The translations under genes were made by a program, and so were the position numbers. From Neoscytalidium dimidiatum (Eukaryota; Ascomycota; Dothideomycetes; Botryosphaeriales; Botryosphaeriaceae): a stretch of DNA of 64,000 bases. The stretch covers positions 124,001 to 188,000 of the forward strand of contig CM074702.1 in the NCBI GenBank assembly GCA_037367355.1, written 5' to 3'. The notes under the pieces were generated by a model, which was given only the letters and a program-made list of their open reading frames with translations, had not been told where the DNA came from and did no database searches. Of the stretch, positions 11,422-22,600 are shown in pieces; position 1 is the stretch's first letter; every line of letters starts with the position of its first letter.

Positions 11422-12788
11422 TCAGATAAATCTACCAGGTTCACCCAACCATTGAGCCATGTGGTCGTAAGCTGTCTTAATGGTGTCTCCAAACTCACCC
11501 GGATAACTTTCACATTCCGCGCACGTATCAATAGTATGCTGGGCTCCCTCAACAAACGCAATGGAAGTATCATTACTTCCAGCGTTTTGGTAGATCTTCT
11601 CGGCATTGAGATATTCCCAGTGTCCCGTCAAGTACCCATGGTAAGGAGGGGGACAGTGATTCCAGGGACGGCGCCGACAGGCACCATGTGAGATGAATTC
11701 CAGTAGATACCGGTGAAGCTATCCTCGTTGTATGAGAAGTCATCAGAGACTCTGATTGCAAAGGCGCCCAAGAAGCGTTTGATGGTGGTCTTTAAGGCCC
11801 CGTTGATGTACGAATCCGCGACGGATTGGAAGCCACTGGCAACCCGGACTGAATGCACAATCTGCGTCGTTGAAGACCCATTTTTGTGCAAAAGTGGCCA
11901 GGCTTGCGATGTGTGTGAGAGAAACCTGAAATCCTGTGCGAAAAATTTGTTGTTGTTGCCTGTGTAAAGTGCATCAGGAATGTAGAATTCTTCATCGTCG
12001 CTGAACGATGCGTTTCCAGCGTCAATGGCCTGCAAGCGACCTTGTGCGTATTCGATGAGGCGATTCATGCGGGCTGCAACACCAGACTGGAATGCCTTGG
12101 TGAACTCTGCTGAATAATTTGCGCCGGACGTGGTGAAGCCGTTTGCAGGAGAGTAGAGATCCAGGGAAGAATTGATCTGCGAACCGGTCCTCTCGTCGAC
12201 GATAGCGGGGTTCAGACTCAGAAGTGTCATGGTCGACAGACCATAGTTGGCATCAATCAACATGATGCCGTCCGCCGCAGGCAGTCCGGCTAAGTCATCC
12301 GAGCACGGGTAGATCTTCTCAGCCCCTTGACAAGCGGGAAGCCCGTTCTCGGCAATATTTTGGTAGGCGGACATCATTGCGCCGCCACCACTGTGGCCAA
12401 GCAGCACAATACGGTTGATGTCTGATTGGTTGCGTAGGTATGAAACTCCCAAGCCTACTTCTTGCATCATGTCTTCGAAGTCGAGGTCTGTCATGTATCC
12501 GGATTTGCTAGCATCGTTGTTGGCGCAAAAAACGGTGTAGCCCCTGTCCGCCAACTCCGTGCAGGCAGAGAATGTAAGATAGTCTTGCTCGGCATGCATA
12601 ACAAAAACTGCGATTCCAGCTTCTGGGCCAGTTTTAGCTGGTCGATGAAGTCCTCCAACGACACCAGATCCCAGATCTACCAGTTCAGGTGCCGGCAGTG
12701 TGCCGTTCGTCGCGCTGATGGTTTGCGCAGAACATGAGAGGCCAAGAGCCAAAATTGCAACAATTGCTTTTTCCTTGGGAGATATCAT
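11422..12788 (-). CDS. secreted alpha/beta hydrolase, frameshifted
   Basis: Start at 12788 gives a signal peptide (MISPKEKAIVAILALGLSCSAQ region) and an alpha/beta-hydrolase body: IAVFVMHAEQDYL, then the nucleophile elbow GHSGGG. Several NxS/T sites fit secretion. This frame ends at 11628, but the next frame, overlapping at 11631 and ending at 11422, clearly continues the same protein: TGHWEYLNAEKIY followed by FVEGAQHTID, which should hold the catalytic His. A one-base loss (or two-base gain) near 11625-11631, just after TMGT, explains both. No intron with acceptable length and phase bridges it. Without the tail the triad is incomplete, so the allele is inactive or the assembly has an indel. 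An internal in-frame upstream ATG at 12851 is less likely because it would precede the signal peptide. Confidence 0.7.
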
Positions 12789-13545
12789 GTCGTCCAGATG
12801 AAACGAGTGGGCAAAGTATTGGAAGTAGATGCTGATGTTGGCACGGCACACTCACGCACCAGAGCAAATGTCCTTAAATACTTATGAGTAGTATTAGGGA
12901 TTCCATGAGATGCCGAAGTGCATTGCGTAAGTAGATCTCACGATGTATATACACTACCTACTAAAAATGGAATAAAGCCGTCACTTGTTCACTTGGCCCT
13001 TGTCGTAGTCATCACCTAAACCCGAGATCACGCTTAAGTGGACGATCCCCGACTCTTAACGCCGACCGAGCTGCCAAGAAACCGAAAACGCATCCAGGAT
13101 AAAACCTACTTTGATATTTCAGGGGCTCGAAACTACCAGAACAAAACGAAGGATAGGGAGGGCAAAGCGGTTCTTACGTTTTCAGGTGAATCTGCGTTGG
13201 ATGGGTTTGCAACCAACTGTGGCGTCTGTCTCCGTTTTTTTGCGGCGTGCGGGATTTCTGATTGGTTGGGCACATGCATGTTAAAAAAAAATGTGGCGTT
13301 TCTCGTAGAAGCGCGCTAGCATTACTGATAATGTAAGAATAATATGAATCAGGTTCATGATGAGCTAGAACATAGCTCCAGCATTGAATGCCGACGAAAT
13401 ATACAATTTCATAGGTTCTTACCGTGTCGGCACTCAAAGGTTTCGCTGCATTCTAACGGGCTTTGGTATCAAGTATGTACTTTGCACCTCCAGTCGTATT
13501 GAACTATTTTGGAATTGCTGGAGCCAGTATCGTGCGCGACTCGAT
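12789..13545. other. intergenic
   Basis: Between the promoter of the frameshifted hydrolase and the 3' end of the GH78-like gene, both on the minus strand. No gene or repeat recognised; only short overlapping frames. Confidence 0.6.
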
Positions 13546-15531
13546 TCACACCTTGCAGCCAATAGCACGGACAGTTTTCCGAGGACCCCCTTCAACAGTA
13601 GCTCCCGACCACACTACGCCATCTATCGTTACGTTCTCACAATCCCAAGGAAGTTTGATCTGACCCATTGTTCCAGCCGGCGTAACCAGCTCAGCGCTCA
13701 AGCTACCATTGCTGACGATCCAGGCAACCCCGAACTCCCCAAACGGACTCTTGAACCCACTCTTAGCTTCCCTGATCTCTCCAGGTTTTAGTGAAAAGGT
13801 CCACCTGAACCACCCGGTAAGCTCCAGCCCTGCCAGCTTTGTCGTCAGCGCGATCGTTGGCGCGGAAGACCAGCTGTGGCTCATGCTCGTGTACGCCGCG
13901 TCGAAGTTGTATCCCGACGCGCCTCTATAATACAGGCTCCCGTTGGCCGCTAGTCCCTCGGCGAAAGTACTACCCGTCATAAGCGGTGAGTCGAGTAGGT
14001 AGCCCCACAGTCGTCGCATTAGTTCCAATGCCCGCGTTGGTTGGTCTGCTTGGAAATGTGCGAGCACTTCGACGCCGGAGATGAAGGGGGAGATCACGTC
14101 CGGTAGTTCGGGCGTCACCGGACCGATGAGGTTCCAGTTTGATGTGAGCGCGCCGCTCAGGGCTGCAGATTGAGTGGCATTGTTGGTCAGGTTGAAGAGG
14201 AGCGCAAGCGCGTTGCCGTCTTGTGGGTGCAGCGATGTTGTTGAGTTATCCGTATACAGCGAAGCGGCAGAGTCCCACAGATACTGATTGTACGATGCTT
14301 TGAGCCGCGTCGCCGCTGCCGTCCAATTTGCAGCTAGGTCATCTTTCAGAAGTGAAGCGGCCAGAGATGAAAGAGTTGTCAGAGCGTGATAGTCAAGGGC
14401 GTTGAGGGCGCTGTTGTAGCCGCCTGCGCCTTGTCGACCCCAGTCATAGCGTGTGGTCTGGTTGTGGAGACCCATTTCATTGTTAAGGCCAGTGAGGATG
14501 TAGTCCACGCCACGTGTGATGTTGGCCCAGTGATGATCAAGCCAGTCTTGATCACCAGTGAAAATGGCGTAGTTGAAGATGGAGATCAGGTTCCACGCAT
14601 GGTATGTGTCGCTGGTATTACGTCCATTGAAGGATCTGGTTGAAGGTCCGGCGTAAGGGAATCTGCCTGTAGTGCTATTCTGGTAGTAGAACATCGTCTC
14701 CAGAGAATTTCTGAATGCCTCCAGACCAACGTCTCCGAGTGCCAAGAAGGCCGTGTTTCCAGAAATGCCATGGTCCCCGGGCCACACTGCCCGGTCTCGT
14801 TTGGCTCCGTCCATCAGAATGGGTCCTGCTACTCCATTGCTAGAGTTGTACGCCCAGCCTGGCCTGACTTGAGGCAGGTGACGACCTGTGTTGACCGGAC
14901 CAATGTTTGTCTGTGCCGTGTATGCCCCAGCGTACCAGATCCTCGTTAGCAGCTCGTCCTCGGGGGTCAAGAAGTATCCTCCATATTCCCTCAGGTCTGT
15001 TTGCGACGGAGAAAAGCCGATTTTACAGGTCAGGTTGGAGACAACAATAGGCGCATTAGCAGTTAGTGTGACGAATCGGAATCCTCCGCGGAAGCGCTCA
15101 GACGGCATGGTGTAATAAAACGTTCCAGTGGGCACGCTAGCGTTCAACTCTCTGTCCCAGTCCTGAGTTGAGACAGACCCTGTGGCATCATCCGAGATTC
15201 TTCGGACGTTTATCGGTGACTCCGCAAATGCGAGAGCCAATTGCGGCCCTTCTTCCGCATCTGTGTTGGTGTTGAAGCTCACCAATCCGCCCACTTCGAC
15301 ACCAAAATCCAGGCTGACCTTCGAATTAGGATTAAGAGAGATGATAGTTACGTCGCCATTGGATGTGATTATTGCGTCTCCAGATATGGAATGAACAGTA
15401 ATCGGCTTGACCGTTCTCGAGCTTGGGCTGAGGATGTATTCCTCCCATGTTGCCGCAGTAGCCTGGGCATAGTACGCCGTCGTCGCTGCAGCGAGAAGTA
15501 ATGCACTATGGACAAAATCGATCACCCGCAT
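13546..15531 (-). CDS. secreted GH78-like alpha-L-rhamnosidase
   Basis: Single-exon 661-aa secreted enzyme. Residues 1-26 form a signal peptide. An N-terminal beta-rich part (residues ~30-190) is followed by a six-hairpin (alpha/alpha)6 catalytic domain with the signature DGAKRDRAVWPGD at residues 241-253, where Asp246 sits at the position of the expected general acid. Downstream GRFPYAGPSTRSF, YDWGRQGAGGYNSALNA and FAEGLAANGSLYYRGASGYN fit this glycosidase clan, and a C-terminal beta domain closes the protein. GH78 enzymes remove terminal rhamnose from pectic side chains and plant glycosides. Many NxS/T sites support secretion. Exact linkage specificity cannot be read from sequence. Confidence 0.85.
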   Translation of the reverse strand: MRVIDFVHSALLLAAATTAYYAQATAATWEEYILSPSSRTVKPITVHSISGDAIITSNGDVTIISLNPNSKVSLDFGVEVGGLVSFNTNTDAEEGPQLALAFAESPINVRRISDDATGSVSTQDWDRELNASVPTGTFYYTMPSERFRGGFRFVTLTANAPIVVSNLTCKIGFSPSQTDLREYGGYFLTPEDELLTRIWYAGAYTAQTNIGPVNTGRHLPQVRPGWAYNSSNGVAGPILMDGAKRDRAVWPGDHGISGNTAFLALGDVGLEAFRNSLETMFYYQNSTTGRFPYAGPSTRSFNGRNTSDTYHAWNLISIFNYAIFTGDQDWLDHHWANITRGVDYILTGLNNEMGLHNQTTRYDWGRQGAGGYNSALNALDYHALTTLSSLAASLLKDDLAANWTAAATRLKASYNQYLWDSAASLYTDNSTTSLHPQDGNALALLFNLTNNATQSAALSGALTSNWNLIGPVTPELPDVISPFISGVEVLAHFQADQPTRALELMRRLWGYLLDSPLMTGSTFAEGLAANGSLYYRGASGYNFDAAYTSMSHSWSSAPTIALTTKLAGLELTGWFRWTFSLKPGEIREAKSGFKSPFGEFGVAWIVSNGSLSAELVTPAGTMGQIKLPWDCENVTIDGVVWSGATVEGGPRKTVRAIGCKV

Positions 15532-16631
15532 GTTGCTGAGGGAATGGAGCTATTGGATATCTCATGGGAAGAGGGGCATGTATTGGGGGAATTTTGGGTG
15601 AAGCGAGCGTGGAGATCGTCGTTTGATGTCGGCACATTGCAAAGCGAGGTCTGGGGTACGATGCGGGGAAACACGAGCGCGCGTGCGGGGCAGTAAAGAA
15701 TGAAGCTAGACTATCTGCCGAAGGAGCTTTTGTTTCAACGACTTTGTGCCAATTCTTAATGGCAAATCTCTACAATCTGTTAGAGTGCCTAGGCGCTAAG
15801 TTGCGAACCCCGCCCATGCCACCTTTCCGTCAAATATCCCGGCATACTTGTCTCGACTATATATGTGGAAATCTGTCCCTGAAAGCTTTTTCAATCATTA
15901 TATAAGTTTTTCAAAACCTGTACTCGGGGGTGAAATAATATACGCAGTGCGATTGTTGCTGTGAAATTTCGTTTCGATACTATTAATGCGATTGTACGTT
16001 NNNNNNNNNNNNNNNNNNNNNNNNNNNNNNNNNNNNNNNNNNNNNNNNNNNNNNNNNNNNNNNNNNNNNNNNNNNNNNNNNNNNNNNNNNNNNNNNNNNN
16101 GTCATGCGGCCAAGACGTGGAAATTGTTGTCGCTATTCAAGCCTACACCACCACTGTAGCGGCGTACAACAGATTGCTATCAGCTGTGATGTGACATCGC
16201 GCCTGTTCTTCCGCCACGCTGCCACATCGACTTGGTTGATTACAGGGGTTCAACGCCGGACGGGCTACCGAGAAAGGGAGGGGATGCCAGCGTCGAAGCA
16301 CCAAAGATTAATCAAGGCAGTTCTGGGCGCGGCGTGGAGAAGGCAATTTGCTTCAGTTCGCGGTCGTTCGCGAAGCAGTCAAGAACCGCTGCTGCAAGGT
16401 GACGAGATGGATTAGATCACGAAGCATTTATAGAGGAGCGGGGCGGTCCCAGGCCTCTTACTAGTAGAGGTTCGAAGGTGACTCGCTTGGAAGAAGACGA
16501 ATGGTAAATGGGTTGATGGTGAAGAGGTGAAGGTATGGAGTGCCGCAGAGATGGGGAGGACAACCATGCCATTTGGGAAACCGAATTTGTTGACCCTTGG
16601 GAGGTCGCTAATATGACAAATAGAGAGGAAG
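15532..16631. other. intergenic with assembly gap
   Basis: Contains the upstream region of the GH78-like gene and the 100-N gap. 16101-16631 has no recognisable gene before the 3' end of the next hydrolase. Confidence 0.6.
16001..16100. other. assembly gap (100 N)
   Basis: Exactly 100 consecutive N, the conventional size for a scaffold gap of unknown length. Distances across it are not real. Confidence 0.99.
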
Positions 16632-17826
16632 TCAAACCAGACTATATAGTACTCCATCCGGAACAACAGCCTCCAGCTCCTCCTCCGTCTTGTTTATCCC
16701 AAGTAATTTCCCAAAGCCCCTCAGTCCCTCCACGAATGCCTTCCTCGCCGGCTCAAACCCCGGCAGCGCCACGAAACCATGCGGCACACCGGGATACACC
16801 TCCAACAGCGTTTCCACCCCATTATCCCTCAACATCCTCTCGTACACCAATCCATCGTCCCTCAGCGGGTCCCCACCACACACCTCAATGTAGGTTTGCG
16901 GCATCCCCTTGCACGCATTGGGCGCGTTAAACGGCGAGAATTCCGGAGAGCGCACATCCGGCTCGTAGCTCGCGAAAATCGCCTCCAAGCTCGCGTTGTT
17001 GAGAAGCAGCGCGTCCGGGTTCTGCTTCCGCGACAGCCACAAGTGCCAATGCTCCTCCGGCACGATCGAATCGTCCAGAAGCAGCGGCACCGATAGCCAG
17101 ACGCCGGTAGGCGGGGGCGAGAGTTTCTCGTTGACCGCCTTTTGTGTCACGACGGCGGCAAGGTTTGCGCCGGCGGAGCCCCCTGCGATGATGAAGCCGG
17201 CATCGAGATCGGCGCCGAGGGTGTGCGAGTGGGTGGCGGCCCACGAAACGCTGTCCCAGGCATCGTGGACGGCGGCGGGAAAGGGGTGGGCTGGCGCGAG
17301 GCGGTAGGAGATACTGAGGACAGTGGCACTGTATAGAGCGACGAGGGCGCGGGCGATGGAGTTGAGCTGGGCGTTGTTGCCGGTCAAGAATCTGCGAGTG
17401 CGTGAGATCATGACATTCCTAATTGCCCTGTGGGAGTCCAGAACTCACCCCCCAGCGTGCATGAGAACGACGAGCGGGCTTTTGTGCTCGGTGCAGTTTT
17501 CGGGTTTATGTATGCGTATTTGGCTACTGTAGCCGTCGCGCATGGGGATATCGATGACCATGCTGTTGTCAGCGACGGTGGTCTGATTGGCGGCGGCTGC
17601 TGCCAGGAAATTGCCGACTTCTTGTTGAGTGGGTGAAGCTGGGAGGCCGTTGTCCAGGAAGTACTGAGGAGGACAGTCAAATAATAGTCTACGTGGAAAG
17701 GGATAAACTAACTTGAGTGAGCGCAGGACTGCGAATTTGTTAGCTCTGATTACACAAAGATCTCTACTCTTATACGAACTCTGTCTGCGAAAGCTGTTCA
17801 AGAGCCTCGGGAGTATCAAACGACAT
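16632..17826 (-). CDS. HSL-type alpha/beta hydrolase, 16-nt microexon
   Basis: Esterase or lipase of the hormone-sensitive-lipase family, 345 aa, no signal peptide. Four exons in transcript order: 17826-17780, 17728-17713 (16 nt), 17663-17449, 17391-16632; introns of 51, 49 and 57 nt. Phases match throughout and the junctions read LSQTDPALTQYFLDNG and MHAGGGFLTGNN. The oxyanion motif is HAGGG, the nucleophile Ser lies in GGSAGAN, and candidate Asp and His are in EVCGGDPLRDDG and GVPHGF. The microexon supplies only D-PALTQ, but without it the frame breaks. Substrate unknown. An isolated, non-operonic gene near the N gap. Confidence 0.85.
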
Positions 17827-19187
17827 GGTGACGCCAGTTGTGGGATGAACCTCAACGCTGCGCTGGGAAGAAGAGAATGCAATCTGTGATGAAGAAAAAA
17901 AGGACCGCGAGATTGGAAAGAGAAACACTTCTTTTATGCCCTTCAACTCCCGGAATCCGGAAACCGCTCTATCCGCGGGTCTATTTGTTTCCCATTTCTG
18001 TACCTTTAGATACATTTTGCGACAGTGCTCTCGCAAGGATGTACATATAGGGTGAAGATGCTCAGCTGGCCAAGAAGTCCTCTATGTCGGACTGAAAAAG
18101 TACGGCGCCGCACTGATTTTCAGTGCTGGCTAGTGGTCTTAATATAGTCCTACACTCTAACCGCTTTTAATGAGTTAGTGTGCATCATTCTATAAAAAAT
18201 AGAGAGTAGCAGTCACTTTACTTTCTGTGTCCCGACGGATCCGTTTAAACTCTATTTTATTCTAACTATGTACTTTATCTATAGCTTCTAAATCCTCATA
18301 CCCCTGCAAGTTGGTTTCCTATGTAGTTGATTATACTACTTTTTTGCGCCCTCTGAAGAATTCACCTTGCGCGCAACAAATACGCGGCGTCATATTGGCC
18401 AGTGCGTGTTGCCAACAGTGCGCCAATCCTATTCCAGACTACAGCACGTAGAAGATCCGAGTGATCTGCTCTCCCGTTATAGAATTTGTTGCGAGAGGTG
18501 GGTCATGGTAATTTGTCCACTGATCTATCCGACGCTGTATCCGAAGCCGAACTTGAATGTCGTCTCTCCCTTGACCTTTCCACCCGTTCATCAGTTGAAT
18601 AAAGGGGCTAGTATCATGAAATTAGCGACTTACGCAGATCCGAGGCTAGTAAAACAACGCAGTACTCCCTTCTATAGAGTCGCAGTCCTCCTATCATTTG
18701 AAAACACCTCCCCCACCGAATATAATCGCCACCTTCAACCCCTCCTCCTCATAGCTCTCCTGCCTCTCCCCTAAAACAATCCTATCTTGTCCCGATATGC
18801 CGGATTAACATCCACCTTGTCTTACCCCTGACGGTCTGAGGCATTCTTTACGATCCGGCAGGGTTAAGCTAAGCGTTTTTCCAGCGACGAAGTACTACGA
18901 AAGATATTTGCTCTGTTTTATAAGACTGTACATTGCTGATCAAATGCAGAATTTCATGGCCGATCTCGCTGGTTTCGATGACTTTAACGCCGCGACTCGC
19001 GACAACATTCTCCAAGCCACAATCTGACAAAGATCGCTCAAGGCTTAGGTAAGTGTAGCCGGCCCGAGTTTGGGATACGTGACATGGCTTAATCTTGGAC
19101 GAAACACAGCTTGCTGCAGGAGACCTTTTTTGGAAAGCCCTCTGGTTTGGCTCGTTCACCCGAAATCCTCATAGCAAATGCAAAAAT
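17827..19187. other. intergenic, decayed
   Basis: The first part is the hydrolase promoter. 18120-18350 is moderately AT-rich. From about 18935 a stretch reading MADLAGFDDFNAATRDNIL with in-frame stops may be the decayed N-terminal part of the P450 pseudogene that follows, but I cannot align it to a P450 with confidence. Confidence 0.4.
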
Positions 19188-20140
19188 CATCTAGATTGGC
19201 AGGAAGTAAAGCCTCTCACCCCAATCTACTTGCTGGTAGCTCGGGTTCCGTCTCGCATTTTCGGGGGGAGGAGCTCGGCCCGAATGCTAAGTGGATGGAG
19301 ATCGCTTGCACATACACAGCTATGGCCTTTAATCGCGCGCATTTTTTGCGGTCTTGGCCGGAGTTCCTCCGTCTATACGTTATCTGGTTTCTTTCTGAAT
19401 GCCGCAGGCTTCGCGCTTCGGTGAGAGATGCACGTCGCATACTTGGGCCACAAATCAATCGCACGAAGGCGCATGATCAGGAAGCCCTGGATATGGGCGA
19501 AAATAACCGAACGAAAGGAAACGTGAAGTCCATGTTCCTTGACGTCGCTAAAGGACGGGATATTGATCTCATACAAGGCCAACTTGCCATGACCTCTGCT
19601 GCCATGCACACCACGACGGACTTGGCGCTCCAGATCCTCTACGATCTGTGCACTCATTCTCAGTATTTTGCTCCATTGCGTGAGGAGATTGTTACAGCAC
19701 ATCGAAAGCACGGGTGGCAGGCTACATTTCAGGAGTTGAAGTTTATGGATAGTCTCATGAAGGAGACGCAGCGACTTAGTCCTAATGGTCAAAGGATGTT
19801 CTCATTGACTCAGGTTTTGTCTGAGCCATACTAACTTTCGGTTGCCCTTAGCCGCCGTTCAGCGAGTTCCTCTGGAGGATGTCAAGCTGTCCGACGGGAC
19901 AGTCGTTCCGAAAGGCAGCCACGTCGTGGTCTACAATGATGGCAGCTGCAATCCGCAGGTTTTCGAAGATCCAAAGAAGTTCGGCCAGTACCGCTTCCTG
20001 AGAATGGCCGAGGAGCCGGGTAAAGCGAACTCCAGTCAGTTCGTTAGTAACAGTCCAGAATCTCGGGTTCGGTCACGGCACCCATGCGTGTCCGGGCCGC
20101 TTGTTCGCTGCACACAAAATCAAGATCAGTTGATTTTCTC
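19188..20140 (+). pseudogene. cytochrome P450 pseudogene
   Basis: Fragments of one fungal P450 lie in three frames. First, IYLLVARVPSRIFGG (to ~19268). Then a second frame from about 19268 to 19834 with KWMEIACTYTAMAF, an I-helix region AAMHTTTDLALQILYDL and a K-helix region KETQRLSPN. After a probable 38-nt intron remnant (CTAAC branch, TTAG end at ~19851) comes VQRVPLEDVKLSDGTVVPKG. The heme loop FGHGTHACPGR (20068-20100) is in a different frame from the preceding segment, so there is another frameshift near 20055. The N-terminal membrane anchor is missing or unrecognisable. The pattern resembles fungal ent-kaurene-oxidase-like P450s, but subfamily is uncertain. Inactive copy. Confidence 0.8.
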
Positions 20141-20440
20141 CGGCCGCTTCTGGATATCGGGGTCCTTGAATCGGATTTGGCTAGTTCTGATGCAACACTT
20201 TTGGATCGAGCAATCCCCTCACACCGCTGTTTTCGCTTGTTATTGGACACAAGGCGAAGGGGGCGGACCAGAAGGCCCCATTTCATGCTCCAGGCTGCCT
20301 CGCACCGAGTATTCACAGTCGGTGTTCATCCCCGCAACTTATTTTCTACTCATTCTCCTTAAAAATACCGTTCCGCTGCTCTTATCTATTAGAATAATCC
20401 ACGACGTCATCAAAGGTCACATTTGTTCATCCACAGGAAC

Positions 20441-21498
20441 ATGTCTCGCTACGCCACAACCTTTAAACAGCCCGCAGGCCCCGGTGATGCTCGTCCAATT
20501 GCTTTGCAGATTGTCAAGGACGGAGGTCTGAAGGAAAATATGAACGACAAGGTACGTCTACGGCCGCCGTCGAACCGACATCTTGTAACCAACAGCTCCC
20601 CAGGTGTTCCTTGTAACTAGATGTTCCTCTGGAATCATGATCAAGACGGCTCGTGCTTTGAATGCTACCGGTGGCCGTGTACTCTTGGCTGTCCAATCCT
20701 TGGAAAAAGGCTAGGCAGCACATGGCTCATTCCTTGAGCCAGGTCGCGTGGATCTATTGCAGCTAAACACAAGCTCCTTGGAATAAGTGCGTGCCGCAGC
20801 GGCTAGATTTCTGAAAAAAAAAAAAATCATTGAAGCTCAATGTGCTGGTCTGCAATGCGGTCGTCATGTTTATTCCGAAGCGAGAGGAGTTGGCTAATAG
20901 GTTCGAGAGCCGGTTTGCCACCGACTACCTCGGGCACTTCCATCTCTTCGAGTTACTCAAAGACACCATGCTGAAAGCCTCCACCCCTGGCTTCAACTCG
21001 CGTCTCGTCAACATCTCAAGCACCGGCCACCATGCTTCCGAAATAGAGTTCGACGACTTTCAGCTGTTCCGGGATGAAGCATACGACCCGGCCAAGGCGT
21101 ACGGCCAAAGCAAGCTTGCACAGATGTACCTGGCCAACTACGTCAATCATCACTACGGGCCAAAAGGACTGCACGCTCTAAGCTTGATGCCTGGTGGCAT
21201 TCGCACCGACCTACAGAAACACATTCCGGAAGATGTAAAGACGACCTGGGATAATAACCCTCAGATTTCGAATTTTATGAGACTTCCGGAGCAGAGTGCG
21301 GCGACAACGGTGTTTGCTGCTGTGTCGAAGGAATGGGAGGGCAAGGGCAGGAAGCATATGGAGGACTGCCGCATCGCTACTACCGAACCGCTGCTGCCGA
21401 GCACGGTTGGCTCAAAGGAATACGCTTACGATGCGTTGAAGGAAGAAAGGCTATGGAAGCTAACTCTCGGAACGTTGGAGCTTGAACCGAGCAATTGA
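20441..21498 (+). pseudogene. short-chain dehydrogenase pseudogene
   Basis: Exon 1 (20441-20551, MSRYATTFKQPAGPGDA...NMNDK) is followed by a normal 52-nt intron (20552-20603, GTACGT...CAG), then VFLVTRCSSGIM. That segment hits TAG at 20712, resumes with PGRVDLLQL and meets TAA at 20784, then shifts frame inside an A tract near 20814-20826. The last part (20830-21498) is open and keeps YGQSK, the Tyr and Lys of the SDR active site. The NAD(P) motif TGxxxGIG has become TRCSSGIM and the NAG motif NAV, so the protein would be dead even if read. Directly follows the P450 pseudogene in the same orientation. Confidence 0.85.
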
Positions 21499-22600
21499 CT
21501 CAGTAGAGATCGAGTCGGTAGTAACTGACACCGGCAACTAAAGTCCGTCCGTGTTTCAAGTCAGAGTAATATCTAGTAATCCTTATATCCATATGGGCCC
21601 ATCAGATTGTAACTAAGAGAACGTAAGCGACATTCACTGAATGATATTTTGGCTTTCGTGGTCAACTCAAAGCTCCAATCTACATTTATTAGAGGTAACG
21701 AGCCTGCCGCGCGCCACGAACCATGACGTGTGGCCCCTCTACAATAATGAATGAGTAGGTATTGACTGTAAACTAAAGCCTCTAGTATGACTTAAACAGT
21801 CGATGATCGGTATATTCAAGGTCTGCGTCCACTTGGCAACGTCGATATACACTAGTGTCGCTAACCATTCACGCGTTGATGTATAGTCAAATGATGATGG
21901 GTAAATCTGATACTCTGTGCTCGATACTTTGATGCTGATAGCTTTAGTCGTATAATGTAAGGCGCTTGTCTCTGGTGTTGCAGTACCTACGGAATGATTG
22001 ACATGGATATATTAGCCGGCGTTATAAGTGTCGGAAAGACGGTACGGGAAGAAGCAACTGCAACGGTAAGCAGTATAGTCACTGTATCAGTGGCAGCCAC
22101 CGAGACTCTGTTCTCTGCTCCAAACAAGGGCTCAATAGTGAAAGTGCGAACCTGCACAATGGTGGAAGTCGGGAAGTCGGTACCATGGATGAGATTACTC
22201 CCGCCCATTCGATCTATCATCCGCTCCATTGAAAACATTGGAGAAATGAACCCTAATCCCAGACTGAAGCCTCTTAGCGTAAGACAGGATAAACATTGCT
22301 CCCCCGGCACAAATTGCGCAAAGGAATATATTTGGAACTCTACACGCACGATGACGAGCCATATTGAAAATATCTCTGCTTCTCCCTTTCGTGCTCCGAA
22401 ACTCAGGCGGGGAATAAATCAAATAGAAAGATTTCTGTCACTTGAGCAGCATAATATGCCTCTTGTTCAGAACAATGTGAATAGATAAAATGCCAACACT
22501 AAAACAAAAGTAAATCAGGCAGTCTGTCCGCCCACCTGCTCGCCGCTAGAACCGAAAATGTCTTGACCTAAGGCTAGATACTTGATCTCAGATCTGATTT
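21499..22600. other. intergenic, possible small membrane ORF
   Basis: No firm gene. On the minus strand, overlapping frames at 22422-22195 and 22349-21987 contain a possible transmembrane segment (NIFLCAICAGGAMFIL) and a Thr/Val-rich stretch. They might be exons of a small type II membrane protein, but I found no clean splice. The rest is AT-moderate with nothing supported. Confidence 0.3.
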
